Below, piece by piece: positions 41,412-51,265 of a stretch of 64,000 nt of DNA (the first letter of the stretch is position 1; the number at the start of each line of letters is the position of its first letter). A program made the position numbers and the translations under genes. The DNA lies in the NCBI GenBank assembly GCA_050950025.1, contig JBMNGW010000004.1, forward strand, positions 1 to 64,000, read 5' to 3'. The DNA comes from JBMNGW01 sp050950025 (lineage in GTDB: Bacteria; Spirochaetota; Spirochaetia; Sphaerochaetales; Sphaerochaetaceae). Below the pieces are notes generated by a model that was not told the origin of the DNA, searched no databases, and saw only the letters and a program-made list of their open reading frames with translations.

Positions 41412-42625
41412 GAGATTTCCTTTTCCCAGATAGCGTGCAGAACCTCTTGATACAAGGTAATAAGGTGCTTTTGCTGCTCTTGTGTAAGATTCTCTTGGTC
41501 TAAGCGCCTTAAAAAGACCTCCTTTTCATCCAACTCTTCCAATGTTTTAGCGGTAAGAGATTGAAGCAATGGATCAACTTGATCCTCTTTTGTGTTAATA
41601 CGTAGTAGCTCTACAAGAGAATCTTGGACAATTTCTTGCAGCTTAAGGCGCAATGAGGGGGTAAAAGGAGTACTACAGGTGGCTTCTACCCAAATACTTT
41701 TGTTTTGTTTTAGTAAATCGTTAAGGTGTTGGATAAGTTCATCCTCATCCCCAACAATGCTTACCAGCGTTTGAAACTGGGGGATTTTTAGAGCATTAAC
41801 TGCTACAAGGGCCTCTGCTTCAAATTCAACAATCAGCACTTCTTTAGCTCTACCCAGTTCAGAAAATCCCATAGGCAAAGGGGAGCCGCTGTAATAGATA
41901 TGATTGGTGGAGCCGACGCGCTGTTTTTTGTGCAGATGCCCCAAAGCAATATAAGCTGCCTCTTGAGGGAAAAGAGAAGCATTCAATTGGATGGCTGTTC
42001 CCACATACAAATCCCTAACGCCCTCCCCTGCACTTGCTCCTGCAGCAAATAAATGCCCGGTATGGATAATGGGAATTGAAGCCGATAGCTCCTCTCGTAA
42101 TTTGTGTGCCGCTTGGTGAACTTGTTGATAATGCTCAGCTATTCCGTTAATCAGGCGCTGATCTTTTTCCCTACTATCTTCATTTTCCACAAACTGGCGC
42201 ACATCACGGTCGCGCAAAAAGGGGACGGCACACACAATCGCTTCTGGCTTTCCACCCTCGTTACGCACAACCACCAGCTGCTGTTCAACCTCTTTGGGCT
42301 TGGCTCCCACTACATGCACCTGCAAAGGTTGCAAGATTGCCGCTGGGGCTTCCAAAAGAGAGGGAGAGTCGTGATTGCCTCCGGTAACAATAATATAGCG
42401 ACAGCCTTGGTCGTGGGCTTTTCTTAAAAAATCATAATACAGTTGTAAGGCGGCATTGGAAGGACTCACCGTATCGAAGATATCGCCGCAGATGAGCAGC
42501 ACATCAATTGCCTGGTCTTTGAGTACTGTCAGTAGCCAAACAAGGAAAGCTTCATGCTCATGATGACGGCGCTTATCATACAGTGTTTTGCCTAGGTGCC
42601 AATCGGAAGTATGCAAGAGTCTCAT
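41408..42625 (-). CDS. sbcD: Exonuclease subunit SbcD
   Basis: A 405-residue Mre11-type phosphoesterase. Metal motifs: HTSDWHLGK, ICGDIFD, VTGGNHDSPS and an ALGHLHKKQ block. It pairs with SbcC. The ATG overlaps the stop of the NusG-like gene by four bases (42622-42625), so all are translationally coupled. Confidence 0.95.
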   Translation of the reverse strand: MRLLHTSDWHLGKTLYDKRRHHEHEAFLVWLLTVLKDQAIDVLLICGDIFDTVSPSNAALQLYYDFLRKAHDQGCRYIIVTGGNHDSPSLLEAPAAILQPLQVHVVGAKPKEVEQQLVVVRNEGGKPEAIVCAVPFLRDRDVRQFVENEDSREKDQRLINGIAEHYQQVHQAAHKLREELSASIPIIHTGHLFAAGASAGEGVRDLYVGTAIQLNASLFPQEAAYIALGHLHKKQRVGSTNHIYYSGSPLPMGFSELGRAKEVLIVEFEAEALVAVNALKIPQFQTLVSIVGDEDELIQHLNDLLKQNKSIWVEATCSTPFTPSLRLKLQEIVQDSLVELLRINTKEDQVDPLLQSLTAKTLEELDEKEVFLRRLDQENLTQEQQKHLITLYQEVLHAIWEKEIS

Positions 42626-43164
42626 TGGGCAGACTCCTTGCCATCAGTGTCGAGTATATTGACACTCAAATGGATTTTTCGCAGTGCCCCTGCAAACATA
42701 ATAGTGACGATGGCCCGTTTATGATGGCGGTCTACTTTTAGTATCTCTCCTTTGAGATCTTGCAAAGGGCCATCAATGATGCGGATTTTTTGCCCTTTTT
42801 CAAACACAACTGTCGAGGGGACAAAGATGCCGTTATGCTTTAATACCCAGTTGGCGTAATGTTCGTCTTCAAACTTTAAAGACATAGTCCCATCGGAGTA
42901 ACGCAAGATTTTATAGGCATTCTGTTCTTGTCTGATAATAAACAGGGGAAATGGGAGGTCTTTGGGGATGTAGAGGAACAAGTACCCAGGAAGAATAGGT
43001 TGTTCGACTTCACTCCACACCCCTTTTTTACGCTGATTCATAATGCGTTTGGGATATAACATGTCGATGTCAAAGCCAAAATGAGTGCGTAAATCGGCTT
43101 TCAGCAAAGCGATGAGCTTCTCTTCCGAACCGGTTTTACAATACAGGCAATAGGCTTTCATCAA
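42622..43164 (-). CDS. NusG-family antitermination protein (LoaP/RfaH-like)
   Basis: A 180-residue NusG paralogue: an N-terminal NGN domain (YCLYCKTGSEEKLIALL; PILPGYLFLYIP) and a C-terminal KOW domain (GQKIRIIDGPLQDLKGEILK). Housekeeping NusG is not expected in this context. Specialised paralogues such as LoaP and RfaH keep RNA polymerase reading through long envelope-polysaccharide or natural-product operons. Here it is embedded by four-base overlaps between a capD-like gene and sbcD. Confidence 0.82.
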   Translation of the reverse strand: MMKAYCLYCKTGSEEKLIALLKADLRTHFGFDIDMLYPKRIMNQRKKGVWSEVEQPILPGYLFLYIPKDLPFPLFIIRQEQNAYKILRYSDGTMSLKFEDEHYANWVLKHNGIFVPSTVVFEKGQKIRIIDGPLQDLKGEILKVDRHHKRAIVTIMFAGALRKIHLSVNILDTDGKESAQ

Positions 43165-44993
43165 AGCGTAGAAGGCCTCTCTTTGTATTCAAATTCAGGC
43201 ACGAATTTTTGCAGTGCCTTAATGATTAATGCATTGTCTTCCACTTCAAGCAGACTCACTAAATAGTCCAAATCGGTGTGATTGAAGGTCCCATTAACCA
43301 AAGCTTTAAAGAGTTTGGGGTTATTGGTAGGCACCGCTTTATCGCGAGCATTGAGTTTCTCTTCATAAAGTTTTTCCCCCGGTCTAAGGCCGGTGATAAC
43401 CACTTCGCTTTTACCATCACCAAAATATTTGACCAGACGTTTGGCAAAATCATAGATATTGACCTGCTCTCCCATATCGAGCACCATCACTTCTTTGCCT
43501 TTGCCCAAAGCCCCTGCCAGTGAAACAAGGCTCACCGCTTCGCTGACTGTCATAAAGTAACGGACAATGTTGCGATCGGTGACGGTAATGGGCAACCCTG
43601 CTCTCATTTGTTCTAAAAAGAGAGGGACAACCGACCCACGACTACCAAGCACATTGCCAAAGCGGACGCTGATTATTTCAGTTTGTTCGGTGCTTAAAAG
43701 GCTCCCTATCATTTCACCAATGCGTTTGGTCGCTCCCATCACATTGGTTGGATTGACAGCTTTATCAGTGGAAATAACAATACACCGTGTAACTTGATGC
43801 CGTATTGCCGAGCTAAGGACGTTGTAGGTGCCTCCCACGTTGGTCCGATAAGCCTCTTCAGGATAATATTCCATCATTGGCACATGTTTGTTGGCTGCAG
43901 CATGAAAGACAATTTCGGGCTTAAGGGTAGAAAAAAGACGCTCAATTTTTTTAGCATCGCGCACATCACATAGGATGGGCATAATATTTTGAGAAAACTC
44001 AGTTCGGTAGGTATGCAGCCGTAGCGATAAATCGTGTAACTCAGTCTCATCAATATCGAGTAAAAAAAGTCGGCTGGGCGAATAGCTGAGCATTTGGCGG
44101 GCAATTTCGTTACCGATTGAGCCCCCGGCTCCGGTAATAAGGACTCGTTTGCCCTTAATCATATTGGCTATCGGCTGCTTGTCAAAAGAGATCGGGTTGC
44201 GTCCCAACAAATCTTCAAAATTAATGGAACGGATATCGGCAACACTTTTTCGCCCCTCTTCCATCTCCATCATCGAGGGGACAATTTTAGTCTCCACCCC
44301 GAATTTATCGGCGGTATCCAAAGCAAGGCGCATATTTTCTCGCGATAAGTCGGTAATGGCAAGAATTAACACTTCGGCCCCTGTGCTGCGTAAAATTGCC
44401 GGCAAATCGTGCAATCCTCCCAGTACGGTCAGCCCTCCGACAATCGAACGATGTTTTTCAGGATTGTCATCAATAAAACCGATAAGTTTGAAAGCCAGCT
44501 TGTTTTTAAAAAACTGCCGAGCCAGCTGTAAGCCAATCTCTCCTGCTCCATAGATGAGCGTTTTGGCCTGCCCTCCTGCTGAAGAGCCTCTGAAGTGATA
44601 CGAAAGAGCCATCCGATAAATAACGCGGTAGCCCAGTAGGATAACGACAGTAAAAGCAATATAGGTACTGGTAAACCTAATGGCCAAAGGAATATCTTTA
44701 AGCCACAACATTACCAAGACAAAAATAACCACTGAGGCTAAGAACATTGAGCCAGCCCCCCTGACAACTAAGTCAAGCGAGCTGTCAACCAGCCGAATAA
44801 AATAAAGGCGAAATACTAAGAAAAAGAGAATTTGTACAATAATTAAACTGAACACTGCACTTTGATGGAGCAGTACTAACTGCAAATTAGCAAAAACGGC
44901 ATAAGAAGAGAACAAGGCACATCCATACAGTGCGACGATATCTGTGAATATCAAAATGCCGCGCCGCACTATACGTTTGCTTTTATCTGTCAT
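43161..44993 (-). CDS. Membrane-bound nucleoside-diphosphate-sugar epimerase/dehydratase (CapD/WbpM-like)
   Basis: A 610-residue protein with about four N-terminal membrane segments (~10-120), a flavodoxin-like domain with YGAGEIGLQLARQ, and a C-terminal SDR domain with GAGGSIGNEIARQ and the catalytic region containing SVRFGNVLGSRGSVVPLF. Such enzymes (PglF, WbpM, FlaA1 types) make the 4-keto-6-deoxy sugar precursor of surface polysaccharides or glycans. ATG at 44993 is preferred; a GTG 18 bases upstream is possible. It is followed by the NusG paralogue. Confidence 0.9.
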   Translation of the reverse strand: MTDKSKRIVRRGILIFTDIVALYGCALFSSYAVFANLQLVLLHQSAVFSLIIVQILFFLVFRLYFIRLVDSSLDLVVRGAGSMFLASVVIFVLVMLWLKDIPLAIRFTSTYIAFTVVILLGYRVIYRMALSYHFRGSSAGGQAKTLIYGAGEIGLQLARQFFKNKLAFKLIGFIDDNPEKHRSIVGGLTVLGGLHDLPAILRSTGAEVLILAITDLSRENMRLALDTADKFGVETKIVPSMMEMEEGRKSVADIRSINFEDLLGRNPISFDKQPIANMIKGKRVLITGAGGSIGNEIARQMLSYSPSRLFLLDIDETELHDLSLRLHTYRTEFSQNIMPILCDVRDAKKIERLFSTLKPEIVFHAAANKHVPMMEYYPEEAYRTNVGGTYNVLSSAIRHQVTRCIVISTDKAVNPTNVMGATKRIGEMIGSLLSTEQTEIISVRFGNVLGSRGSVVPLFLEQMRAGLPITVTDRNIVRYFMTVSEAVSLVSLAGALGKGKEVMVLDMGEQVNIYDFAKRLVKYFGDGKSEVVITGLRPGEKLYEEKLNARDKAVPTNNPKLFKALVNGTFNHTDLDYLVSLLEVEDNALIIKALQKFVPEFEYKERPSTL

Positions 44994-45087
44994 ACATTTC
45001 TCACTTTTCACTATACGTTCGACAATTCTTTATACCACAGATTTACAGTTTTTGTTACATGAGGCATAAAAAGTAGCGAAAAGAGTT

Positions 45088-46284
45088 CTAACGGATTGCT
45101 TTGGGGTACGATTCCAAAGCAGCCCGAAGGCACTGCATAGCATGCTTAAGATCGGTGGTGTTCAACACATAGGCAATTCGCACTTGGTCTTTACCTAGCC
45201 CCGGTGTTACATAAAAACCCTCAGCAGGTGCAAGCATTACGGTTTGCCCATTGAGACTAAAATCTCGCAACAGATAAATGCAAAAATCTTCGGCGTCTTC
45301 AACCGGCAGTTTAGCTACGAGGTAAAAAGCACCTTTAGGTTCGCTACACACAACTCCGGGAATACTCGATAATTCTTGGACAATAAAATCTCGGCGTTTT
45401 TGATACTCGTTACGTACCGACTCGATATAAGAGAGGGGAGTTTTTGTGGCGGCGATGGCTGCTGCCTGTTCAATGGCAGGGGGACACAAGCGGGCTTGAG
45501 CCAGCTTCATTACCCCATGTAAGACCTCTTCATTACGACTGGCAATTACACCGATACGGGAGCCGCACATACTGTAGCGTTTGGAAAAAGAGTCGACAAG
45601 CACGACCCGCTTTGACCCCTGTGGGTACCTAAGAATCGAAATAAACTCTTTGTTATCATAACAAAACTCACGGTAGACTTCATCGACAATCAAAAACAGG
45701 TTAAACCGTTCCACCAAATCGATGATTTGATGCAACTCCTCTTCAGTGTAGATATGGCCGGTGGGATTATTGGGACTGCAAAGCAAAATAGCCTTGGTCC
45801 TGGCAGTAATCATAGCCTCAAAGCTCGAAATATCGGGTAAAGCAAACCCCTCTTCTAAGCGACTGGTTACCGGCTTAAGCACAATGTTGGCTGCATGGGC
45901 AAAAGAGCCAACATTCGTGTAATAGGGCTCTGGGATAATAACCTCATCATGAGGGTCACACAGAACCATAAATGCAAATTGAAGAGCTTCGCTGCCTCCG
46001 GTTGTAACCATGATTTGATCTGCTGAAAGCTCAATGCCAACTGATTGATAATACGACACCAGCGCTTTGCGCAGCTCCAGTTCTCCTTCGCTTTGACCGT
46101 AGGCAATGATTGATTGGTCGTACGATTGAATCGCCTCCAATACTTGGGGCGGAGTTTTAATGTCGGGCTGACCGATATTCAAATGAAATACATGGATACC
46201 CCGTTGTTTAGCCTCATTGGCATAGGGAACCAGCCGTCGTATGGGGGAAGCTTGGAAAGAAGAAATTCGTTGTGACAGTCGCAT
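45088..46284 (-). CDS. Class I/II PLP-dependent aminotransferase (aspartate aminotransferase-like)
   Basis: A 398-residue fold-type I enzyme with LNIGQPDIKTPP, VTTGGSEALQFAF, LLCSPNNPTGHIYTEEEL, the aspartate of LIVDEVYREF, and the PLP lysine motif DSFSKRYSMCGSRIG. Transfers amino groups between amino and 2-oxo acids; exact substrate unknown. The stop lies 77 bases from the capD-like gene and GGAG precedes the ATG. Confidence 0.9.
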   Translation of the reverse strand: MRLSQRISSFQASPIRRLVPYANEAKQRGIHVFHLNIGQPDIKTPPQVLEAIQSYDQSIIAYGQSEGELELRKALVSYYQSVGIELSADQIMVTTGGSEALQFAFMVLCDPHDEVIIPEPYYTNVGSFAHAANIVLKPVTSRLEEGFALPDISSFEAMITARTKAILLCSPNNPTGHIYTEEELHQIIDLVERFNLFLIVDEVYREFCYDNKEFISILRYPQGSKRVVLVDSFSKRYSMCGSRIGVIASRNEEVLHGVMKLAQARLCPPAIEQAAAIAATKTPLSYIESVRNEYQKRRDFIVQELSSIPGVVCSEPKGAFYLVAKLPVEDAEDFCIYLLRDFSLNGQTVMLAPAEGFYVTPGLGKDQVRIAYVLNTTDLKHAMQCLRAALESYPKAIR

Positions 46285-46368
46285 AACAAGCGCTCCTATG
46301 TGGTCGATTGATTTTGCATGAAACCGTCATGCGGCGGCGGGGCTTTTCGACCAGCCGAGAAGGAAGAA

Positions 46369-47661
46369 TTAATCCCGATCGGGATAGGCTTCTTTTCTCC
46401 CCGGCAATGGAGCTTGCGGATTTGATTGGCTCATGTCAATCAACCGGTGAATGAATTGGCGGTTATCCAGCAATGGGCTCAGCGGTCGTCCGTGGTGGAG
46501 CCGGCTGATGACCCGGGCAAATAGCTCAGTAACATCAGCTTGAACAAACCATTCCCGATCGGTAAGGGTTTTGTCATGGAAGACTGCGTTTGTCCCCACT
46601 ATCCGAAAGAAGACTCCCTCCCGATAGGCTTGTTCAAACTCTTCGCGGGCATTGCCGTTGAAAAAGGGAAGACTTACTAAGCAAATGATTTTTTTGGCCC
46701 CCAGATTTTTCAGCTCACGCATGGCAATCAAAAGGGTCCCTCCGGTGCCGATCATATCGTCGGCCATCAGGACGGTCTTGCCTTTCACATCACCAAGGAG
46801 GCTGATACTTCTGATATTGGAATGTTTGGCATCCTTGCTGACAATCGAGTAATCACGTTCCTTGTAGAGCATCGCTAACGGTCGATGCAGAGCTTCAGCA
46901 TAAAACCTGTTACGGGCAACTGCTCCGGTATCGGGGCTGACAACAACCAAATCAGGGTCGCTAAAATCAATAATTTTATGCAGTTTAATCAGCGCCTGGT
47001 AGCTGGCATGGAGATTTTCCAAATGCGTATGGCTGAAGCAATTCTCAATCTCACGCGAGTGGATGTCCAGCGTAATGATGCGCTCAACTCCCATATTCTC
47101 ACACATGCGTCCAAACAAAGCAGCCGTTAAGGCTTCTCGCCCACTCTTTTTATGCTGACGTGCATACGGATACGTAGGCAACACCAACGTAACACTTTCG
47201 ACTCCCGCGTTTTTAAGAGCGTTAATGGTGGTGAATAAGAACATAATATGATCATTAATGCTCAATCGCGTCGGCTCATCCACCCCCGCCACTTTAATAG
47301 GATAGGTGTTGGACAAATCGTAGATGATAAACATCCGCAGTCCCCGAACAGCTTGCAGCACCTCAGCTTTCACTTCTCCGTTGGCGAACTTGGTATACTT
47401 AACGGGAATTTCAAAATCGGGACAAATGTAGGATTTGGGTTTTCTTCCCCGCGGTATTTTCTTGCTGATTAAATCATCGTTGAGCGTTACCACATCAAGG
47501 AGCTCTTCGGCACTCATATTATGGCGCTTGATTAAAGCGGCGCTGAGTTTTTGGTAACGATCAAGATAGAGCCTGCGTAAATGCTTGAGCACTTTTGTGG
47601 CAAAATATTCTGAGCCTGGGCCGGCAATGATCCCCAGTTTATGCGGTTTAACGATACTCAT
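46369..47661 (-). CDS. prs: Ribose-phosphate pyrophosphokinase
   Basis: Makes PRPP from ribose-5-phosphate and ATP for nucleotide, His and Trp synthesis. The PRPP-binding loop reads VLMADDMIGTGGTL; other blocks are LPTYPYARQHKKSGREALTA and TLDIHSREIENCF. At 430 residues it is ~110 longer than the classical enzyme, with extra sequence after residue 25 and at the C-terminus, as in some spirochaete and Bacteroidetes-type enzymes. The ribosome binding site is weak (GTGGGG). The 262 bases upstream hold nothing recognisable. Confidence 0.9.
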   Translation of the reverse strand: MSIVKPHKLGIIAGPGSEYFATKVLKHLRRLYLDRYQKLSAALIKRHNMSAEELLDVVTLNDDLISKKIPRGRKPKSYICPDFEIPVKYTKFANGEVKAEVLQAVRGLRMFIIYDLSNTYPIKVAGVDEPTRLSINDHIMFLFTTINALKNAGVESVTLVLPTYPYARQHKKSGREALTAALFGRMCENMGVERIITLDIHSREIENCFSHTHLENLHASYQALIKLHKIIDFSDPDLVVVSPDTGAVARNRFYAEALHRPLAMLYKERDYSIVSKDAKHSNIRSISLLGDVKGKTVLMADDMIGTGGTLLIAMRELKNLGAKKIICLVSLPFFNGNAREEFEQAYREGVFFRIVGTNAVFHDKTLTDREWFVQADVTELFARVISRLHHGRPLSPLLDNRQFIHRLIDMSQSNPQAPLPGRKEAYPDRD

Positions 47662-47923
47662 GGCCCCACTTTATCATAATCGTTACACTTGGTTCAACTC
47701 TTATACGTACCATTGTCCTCGTCTTCTTTCTACTATTCTTTTCCGTAAAACAAGTTGTACCCTTGCATTATCCTAGAGAAGTAACTAGCTACATAAATGA
47801 ACTATCTAGAACAAACTTGTTTGCTAACAAGCATCCGCGTGTATGAGAAGAAGATGAGGTACATCAGATTGCTTTTCAGAGCCTCTGCTTTTCATTACCG
47901 ATGAATGGCTGTCTCCCTTTTTC

Positions 47924-49294
47924 TTAGTGACGAATAAGGGTAAGTGTACCCTTATTCAGCTTGGCATAGGTTGTTTGTAGGGCCTGCTGATAAGCTTCAA
48001 AGCTCCTTTGCAAGACGTGGGCATCCGCAAGAATCTTGGGAAGCCCCAGATTTCCGCTTGTTCCTTGACTGCTCCGATTTTTAACGACTTCATGCGCATC
48101 ATAAGCCGAAACCGCATCCAGATGCAGACCGACATCTTTGTAGATGTCTCGGAAAGAGCCTCCACTTTCCAGCCGTTTGAGCACCTCATCAGTGGCATAG
48201 ATTTCATCTGAGAAGCCCTTAAGCAAAGCCTCCGGATTTACTTGCAACTGCTCAACCATCCGAATGGTCACCTCGATTGTCAAAAGGGCTGTTTTACACC
48301 CTTGCAAAAAAGGCTCTTTGGTATCTTGAAAATCACGGTTGTAGCCTGAAGGAAGGCTGCGAATAATTGATTTAACCTGCGAAGAGGCAGAAGAGACTAA
48401 AACACTTTTACTGCGTACCAACTCCAACCCATCGGGGTTCTTTTTTTGCGGCATAATACTGCTGCCTGTACACAAAAACTCAGGCAAAGAGAAATACCCC
48501 AACTCGGGCAATGTAAACAACAGTAAATCCTGGGCCAATTTGCTGAGGGTCAACGTAATATAATCGCAGCCGTCTAAGATCATCGCTTCAAACTTGCCTC
48601 GGCTGTTGTTGGCATACAATACATTGTTCTGTACCTTGGAAAATCCCAGTTCAGTGGCACTAAATTGGCGATCCAGTGGCAGCGGAGTACCGTAAGAAGC
48701 GGCCGATCCCAAAGGACTTTGATCTACTAAAAGATACAAACTGTGTAAATGCCGCACTTCATCAAGCAATTCCTCAGCATATGAGGCTGCCCACAAACCC
48801 ACAGTAGAAGGCATTGCCAGTTGCATATGGGTTCTTCCCGGCATGGGAACAAACTCATGCTCAGAAGCAAAGTGGAGAAGGTTTTGAGCCAGTTGTAGCG
48901 TTGTTTGTCCCAACAACACCACATATTCTCGCATCCACAGCCGCAAAGCGGTCTGTACTTGATCGTTGCGGGAGCGGCCTGTGTGAATTTTCTTGCCCAC
49001 TTGGCCGATTTCTTTAGTCAAATACCCCTCGATGGCTGTATGGCAATCCTCATGATCACGAGTAATGACAAACATCCCTTGGGCATGCAGCTTAAGAATC
49101 TGAGCCAAAGAGAGTTCTAGTTGTTGCAGCTCTTTCTCATCTAACAAGGAGGCTTTAAACAGCGTTCTAGCATGTGCAATCGAACCAAGAACATCGGCAG
49201 CGACGAGATCTATATCCACCACGTAATCGTTGCCTACAGTGAATTTCTCCATCAGCTCATCCAAAGCTGCCTCTTTGTGCCACAATTTACCCAT
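47924..49294 (-). CDS. argH: Argininosuccinate lyase
   Basis: Splits argininosuccinate into arginine and fumarate. The 456-residue sequence shows HTGRSRNDQVQTALRLWM and the family signature GSSIMPQKKNPDGLELVRSK. The ATG at 49294 is set by AGGAGG upstream; the longer frame to 49525 is a chance extension. Other arginine genes are absent from the window. Confidence 0.95.
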   Translation of the reverse strand: MGKLWHKEAALDELMEKFTVGNDYVVDIDLVAADVLGSIAHARTLFKASLLDEKELQQLELSLAQILKLHAQGMFVITRDHEDCHTAIEGYLTKEIGQVGKKIHTGRSRNDQVQTALRLWMREYVVLLGQTTLQLAQNLLHFASEHEFVPMPGRTHMQLAMPSTVGLWAASYAEELLDEVRHLHSLYLLVDQSPLGSAASYGTPLPLDRQFSATELGFSKVQNNVLYANNSRGKFEAMILDGCDYITLTLSKLAQDLLLFTLPELGYFSLPEFLCTGSSIMPQKKNPDGLELVRSKSVLVSSASSQVKSIIRSLPSGYNRDFQDTKEPFLQGCKTALLTIEVTIRMVEQLQVNPEALLKGFSDEIYATDEVLKRLESGGSFRDIYKDVGLHLDAVSAYDAHEVVKNRSSQGTSGNLGLPKILADAHVLQRSFEAYQQALQTTYAKLNKGTLTLIRH

Positions 49295-49390
49295 AAGCGT
49301 GCCTCCTGGTGGCAAAAGTGTAGAGGAACTGCCATCTATGGTCAATAAATCAAAAGAGAGAATACAGCGGTGTGTTAGAAGGAGGAGCGC

Positions 49391-50365
49391 ATGAACACCC
49401 CTTTTTTGAAGCTTTTTGCCACGTTGTTTTTGTGCATCTGCTGTACCTCTTGTGAAGCCCAGCCTCAAAAAGAGCTTATTAATGCTCTTTTGGGTAAAGA
49501 TTGTCGCTCTCCGGTTCTTCTGCAAACACGCACAGTAAGTCCCACCACTGTACAGTTTGAGTTTGATGAGATGGTTTTTTGCTCAACCAGAGATTTTACT
49601 ACCAATACTTCAAATAGCGTTATAGGAGCCTCCGTTTACGAAAACAGCATCACCATCACTTTTGCCCACCCTGTGGCACCCGGCAAACAGATTGCAATTT
49701 CAGCCCGAGTTGCCGATCGGGTGGGCAACAGTTTGAGCTTCACTGTCGGTATTTGGGGGTACAATGATGCTATTCCCCCCATACTCATCAATGAATTTAC
49801 TACCAAAGGAAGCGGCAATAATCCCGATAGAGTTGAATTGCTTATCTTGGGAAAAGGAAATTTGGCTGGAATCACCCTCTATGATGGTCTTAAAGAGTCT
49901 TTCGACAGTCAGCTTATCCTCCCCTTTTATGAAGTGGAGGCCAACACGTATGTGGTTATTGAGTACGGTGAACAATTAAGGGGGGCTCATACGATAGAGT
50001 TTTGGGGAGGAGAGGTGAACCTGGGAGCTAATAACGGAGTGCTCAGCCTTTATGATAATCCGGAGGGCTCTTTGTTGGATGCGGTTCTCTATAGCAACAG
50101 AACAAGCGCTTCTGATACGCAATACGGGGGCTTTGGTACCAAAAAAGTGCAACAAAGGGCCCTTCTCCTTGAACAAAGCGGACACTGGGGACCGCTTCCC
50201 ATTACTCCCGAATGCGGTATCGACAGCACTTATTCCACTGCTACCCGCTCTATGTGTCGCTTTTCTAATCCTGTTGACACCAACTCAAAAGCCGACTGGC
50301 ACATCGTTCCTACCAGCAAGGCTAGTTTTGGGATGATTAATACAGATGAAGAGTATCAGATGTGA
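49391..50365 (+). CDS. Lipoprotein with a lamin-tail-like domain
   Basis: A 324-residue lipoprotein (signal peptide with CICCTSC, Cys ~21). Residues ~30-125 resemble an Ig-like or cohesin-like domain (VQFEFDEMVF, ITITFAHPVAPGKQIAISAR) and ~125-215 a lamin-tail-like fold (ILINEFTTKGSGNNPDRVEL, NLGANNGVLSLYDNPEG, LLDAVLYSN). Function unknown, surface or periplasmic location inferred. GAAGGAGGAG precedes the ATG. Confidence 0.65.
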   Translation: MNTPFLKLFATLFLCICCTSCEAQPQKELINALLGKDCRSPVLLQTRTVSPTTVQFEFDEMVFCSTRDFTTNTSNSVIGASVYENSITITFAHPVAPGKQIAISARVADRVGNSLSFTVGIWGYNDAIPPILINEFTTKGSGNNPDRVELLILGKGNLAGITLYDGLKESFDSQLILPFYEVEANTYVVIEYGEQLRGAHTIEFWGGEVNLGANNGVLSLYDNPEGSLLDAVLYSNRTSASDTQYGGFGTKKVQQRALLLEQSGHWGPLPITPECGIDSTYSTATRSMCRFSNPVDTNSKADWHIVPTSKASFGMINTDEEYQM

Positions 50366-50367
50366 AA

Positions 50368-50398
50368 AAAGCCAGATACTGTAAGAGCATCTGGCTTT
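50368..50398. terminator. Bidirectional terminator between the lipoprotein and trxA
   Basis: AAAGCCAGAT / ATCTGGCTTT, a perfect 10-pair stem with an 11-base loop. On the minus strand a run of six T follows, a strong terminator for trxA; on the plus strand the T tract is short. Confidence 0.8.
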
Positions 50399-50415
50399 GC
50401 TAACACCGTAATCGA

Positions 50416-50737
50416 CTACATGAACTCTTCGGCAAATGATTCAAGCATTGGTAAAGAAAGGGCACCTATACGCTGCCCGGCAATTGCTCCATTTTTAAAA
50501 ATAGCAATAGTTGGAATGCTGGAGATGCGATATTTAATCGGCAAGTTCGGGTTGCTCATCAACATTCAATTTACCCACTTTTAGCTTTCCTTCATATTTT
50601 TCAGCTATTTTGGTAATTGAAGGGGCAACCATTCTGCATGGTCCACACCAAGGGGCCCAAAAATCGACCAACACAGGCTCTTGCGATTTTAACACTTCTT
50701 GTTCAAAATTAGCCTTCGTCAACGTCACTTCGCTCAT
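50416..50737 (-). CDS. trxA: Thioredoxin, frame broken by one base
   Basis: A thioredoxin of 106 residues once one base is removed. The CGPC active site is in FWAPWCGPCRMVAPSI. As read, the frame stops right after NVDEQPELAD. Removing one A from AA at 50536-50537 restores KYRISSIPTIAIFKNGAIAG and the family ending up to a TAG at 50416-50418, exactly the expected length. The ATG at 50737 has GAGGAGG upstream. This indel is best explained by sequence error. Confidence 0.85.
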
Positions 50738-50805
50738 CTGATCCTCCTCAAACTTCACAACCTTCAATATACTAAACTCAGTTGCAAAAGAAAAGAGAGA
50801 AAGAA

Positions 50806-50836
50806 GGCGCATGGAGCCCTTCAGTCCCCATGCGCC
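50806..50836 (-). terminator. Terminator of ssb
   Basis: GGCGCATGG / CCATGCGCC, a perfect 9-pair stem with a 13-base loop, followed on the minus strand by a pyrimidine-rich, T-rich stretch. It lies between the ssb stop and the trxA start. Confidence 0.7.
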
Positions 50837-50863
50837 AAGAGTGGGAAGGTGATGCACGTACAT

Positions 50864-51265
50864 TTATACCCTTTTTCCCCTCTTTACCTCTTTTTCTTCA
50901 GTGGTTGGTTCCTTTTGAACCTGCTCGCTGGCTTTAGCGTCAAAATTAAATTCAACATGCTCAGCGACAATACAGTGCCGTTCACGATGCGACTCATCTT
51001 CAGTTTGCCATCTTTCTTGTTTCAGCCGCCCGATCACACGCACTTTCTTCCCTTTGTTCAAATACATTGAACATGTTTGAGCCAGTGTATCCCATGTTTC
51101 AACATTAATGAAGGCAGTTTCTTGAATCAGCTCCTTTTCACTATTGCGATAATACCTGTTGGATGCAACAGCGAACTTACACAATTGCTTGCCGCTGCTT
51201 AGCTGCTGCAATTGCGGGTCGGCTGTAAGGTTTCCTCCAATAAGAATCGAATTCAAATCGTTCAT
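50864..51265 (-). CDS. ssb: Single-stranded DNA-binding protein
   Basis: A 133-residue OB-fold protein: NSILIGGNLTADPQLQQL, the FINVETWDTLAQTCSMYLNKG block and KVRVIGRLKQERWQTEDE. It coats single-stranded DNA. The acidic C-terminal DDDIPF-type tail found in main SSB proteins is replaced by a basic end (EVKRGKRV), so this may be a secondary SSB. AGGAGGC precedes the ATG. Confidence 0.88.
   Translation of the reverse strand: MNDLNSILIGGNLTADPQLQQLSSGKQLCKFAVASNRYYRNSEKELIQETAFINVETWDTLAQTCSMYLNKGKKVRVIGRLKQERWQTEDESHRERHCIVAEHVEFNFDAKASEQVQKEPTTEEKEVKRGKRV

Noticed and set aside
46372..46385. Perfect 14-base palindrome ATCCCGATCGGGAT
   Set aside because: It lies within the final codons of prs (YPDRD) and is short and GC-rich, so it is most simply coding sequence; no promoter is near.
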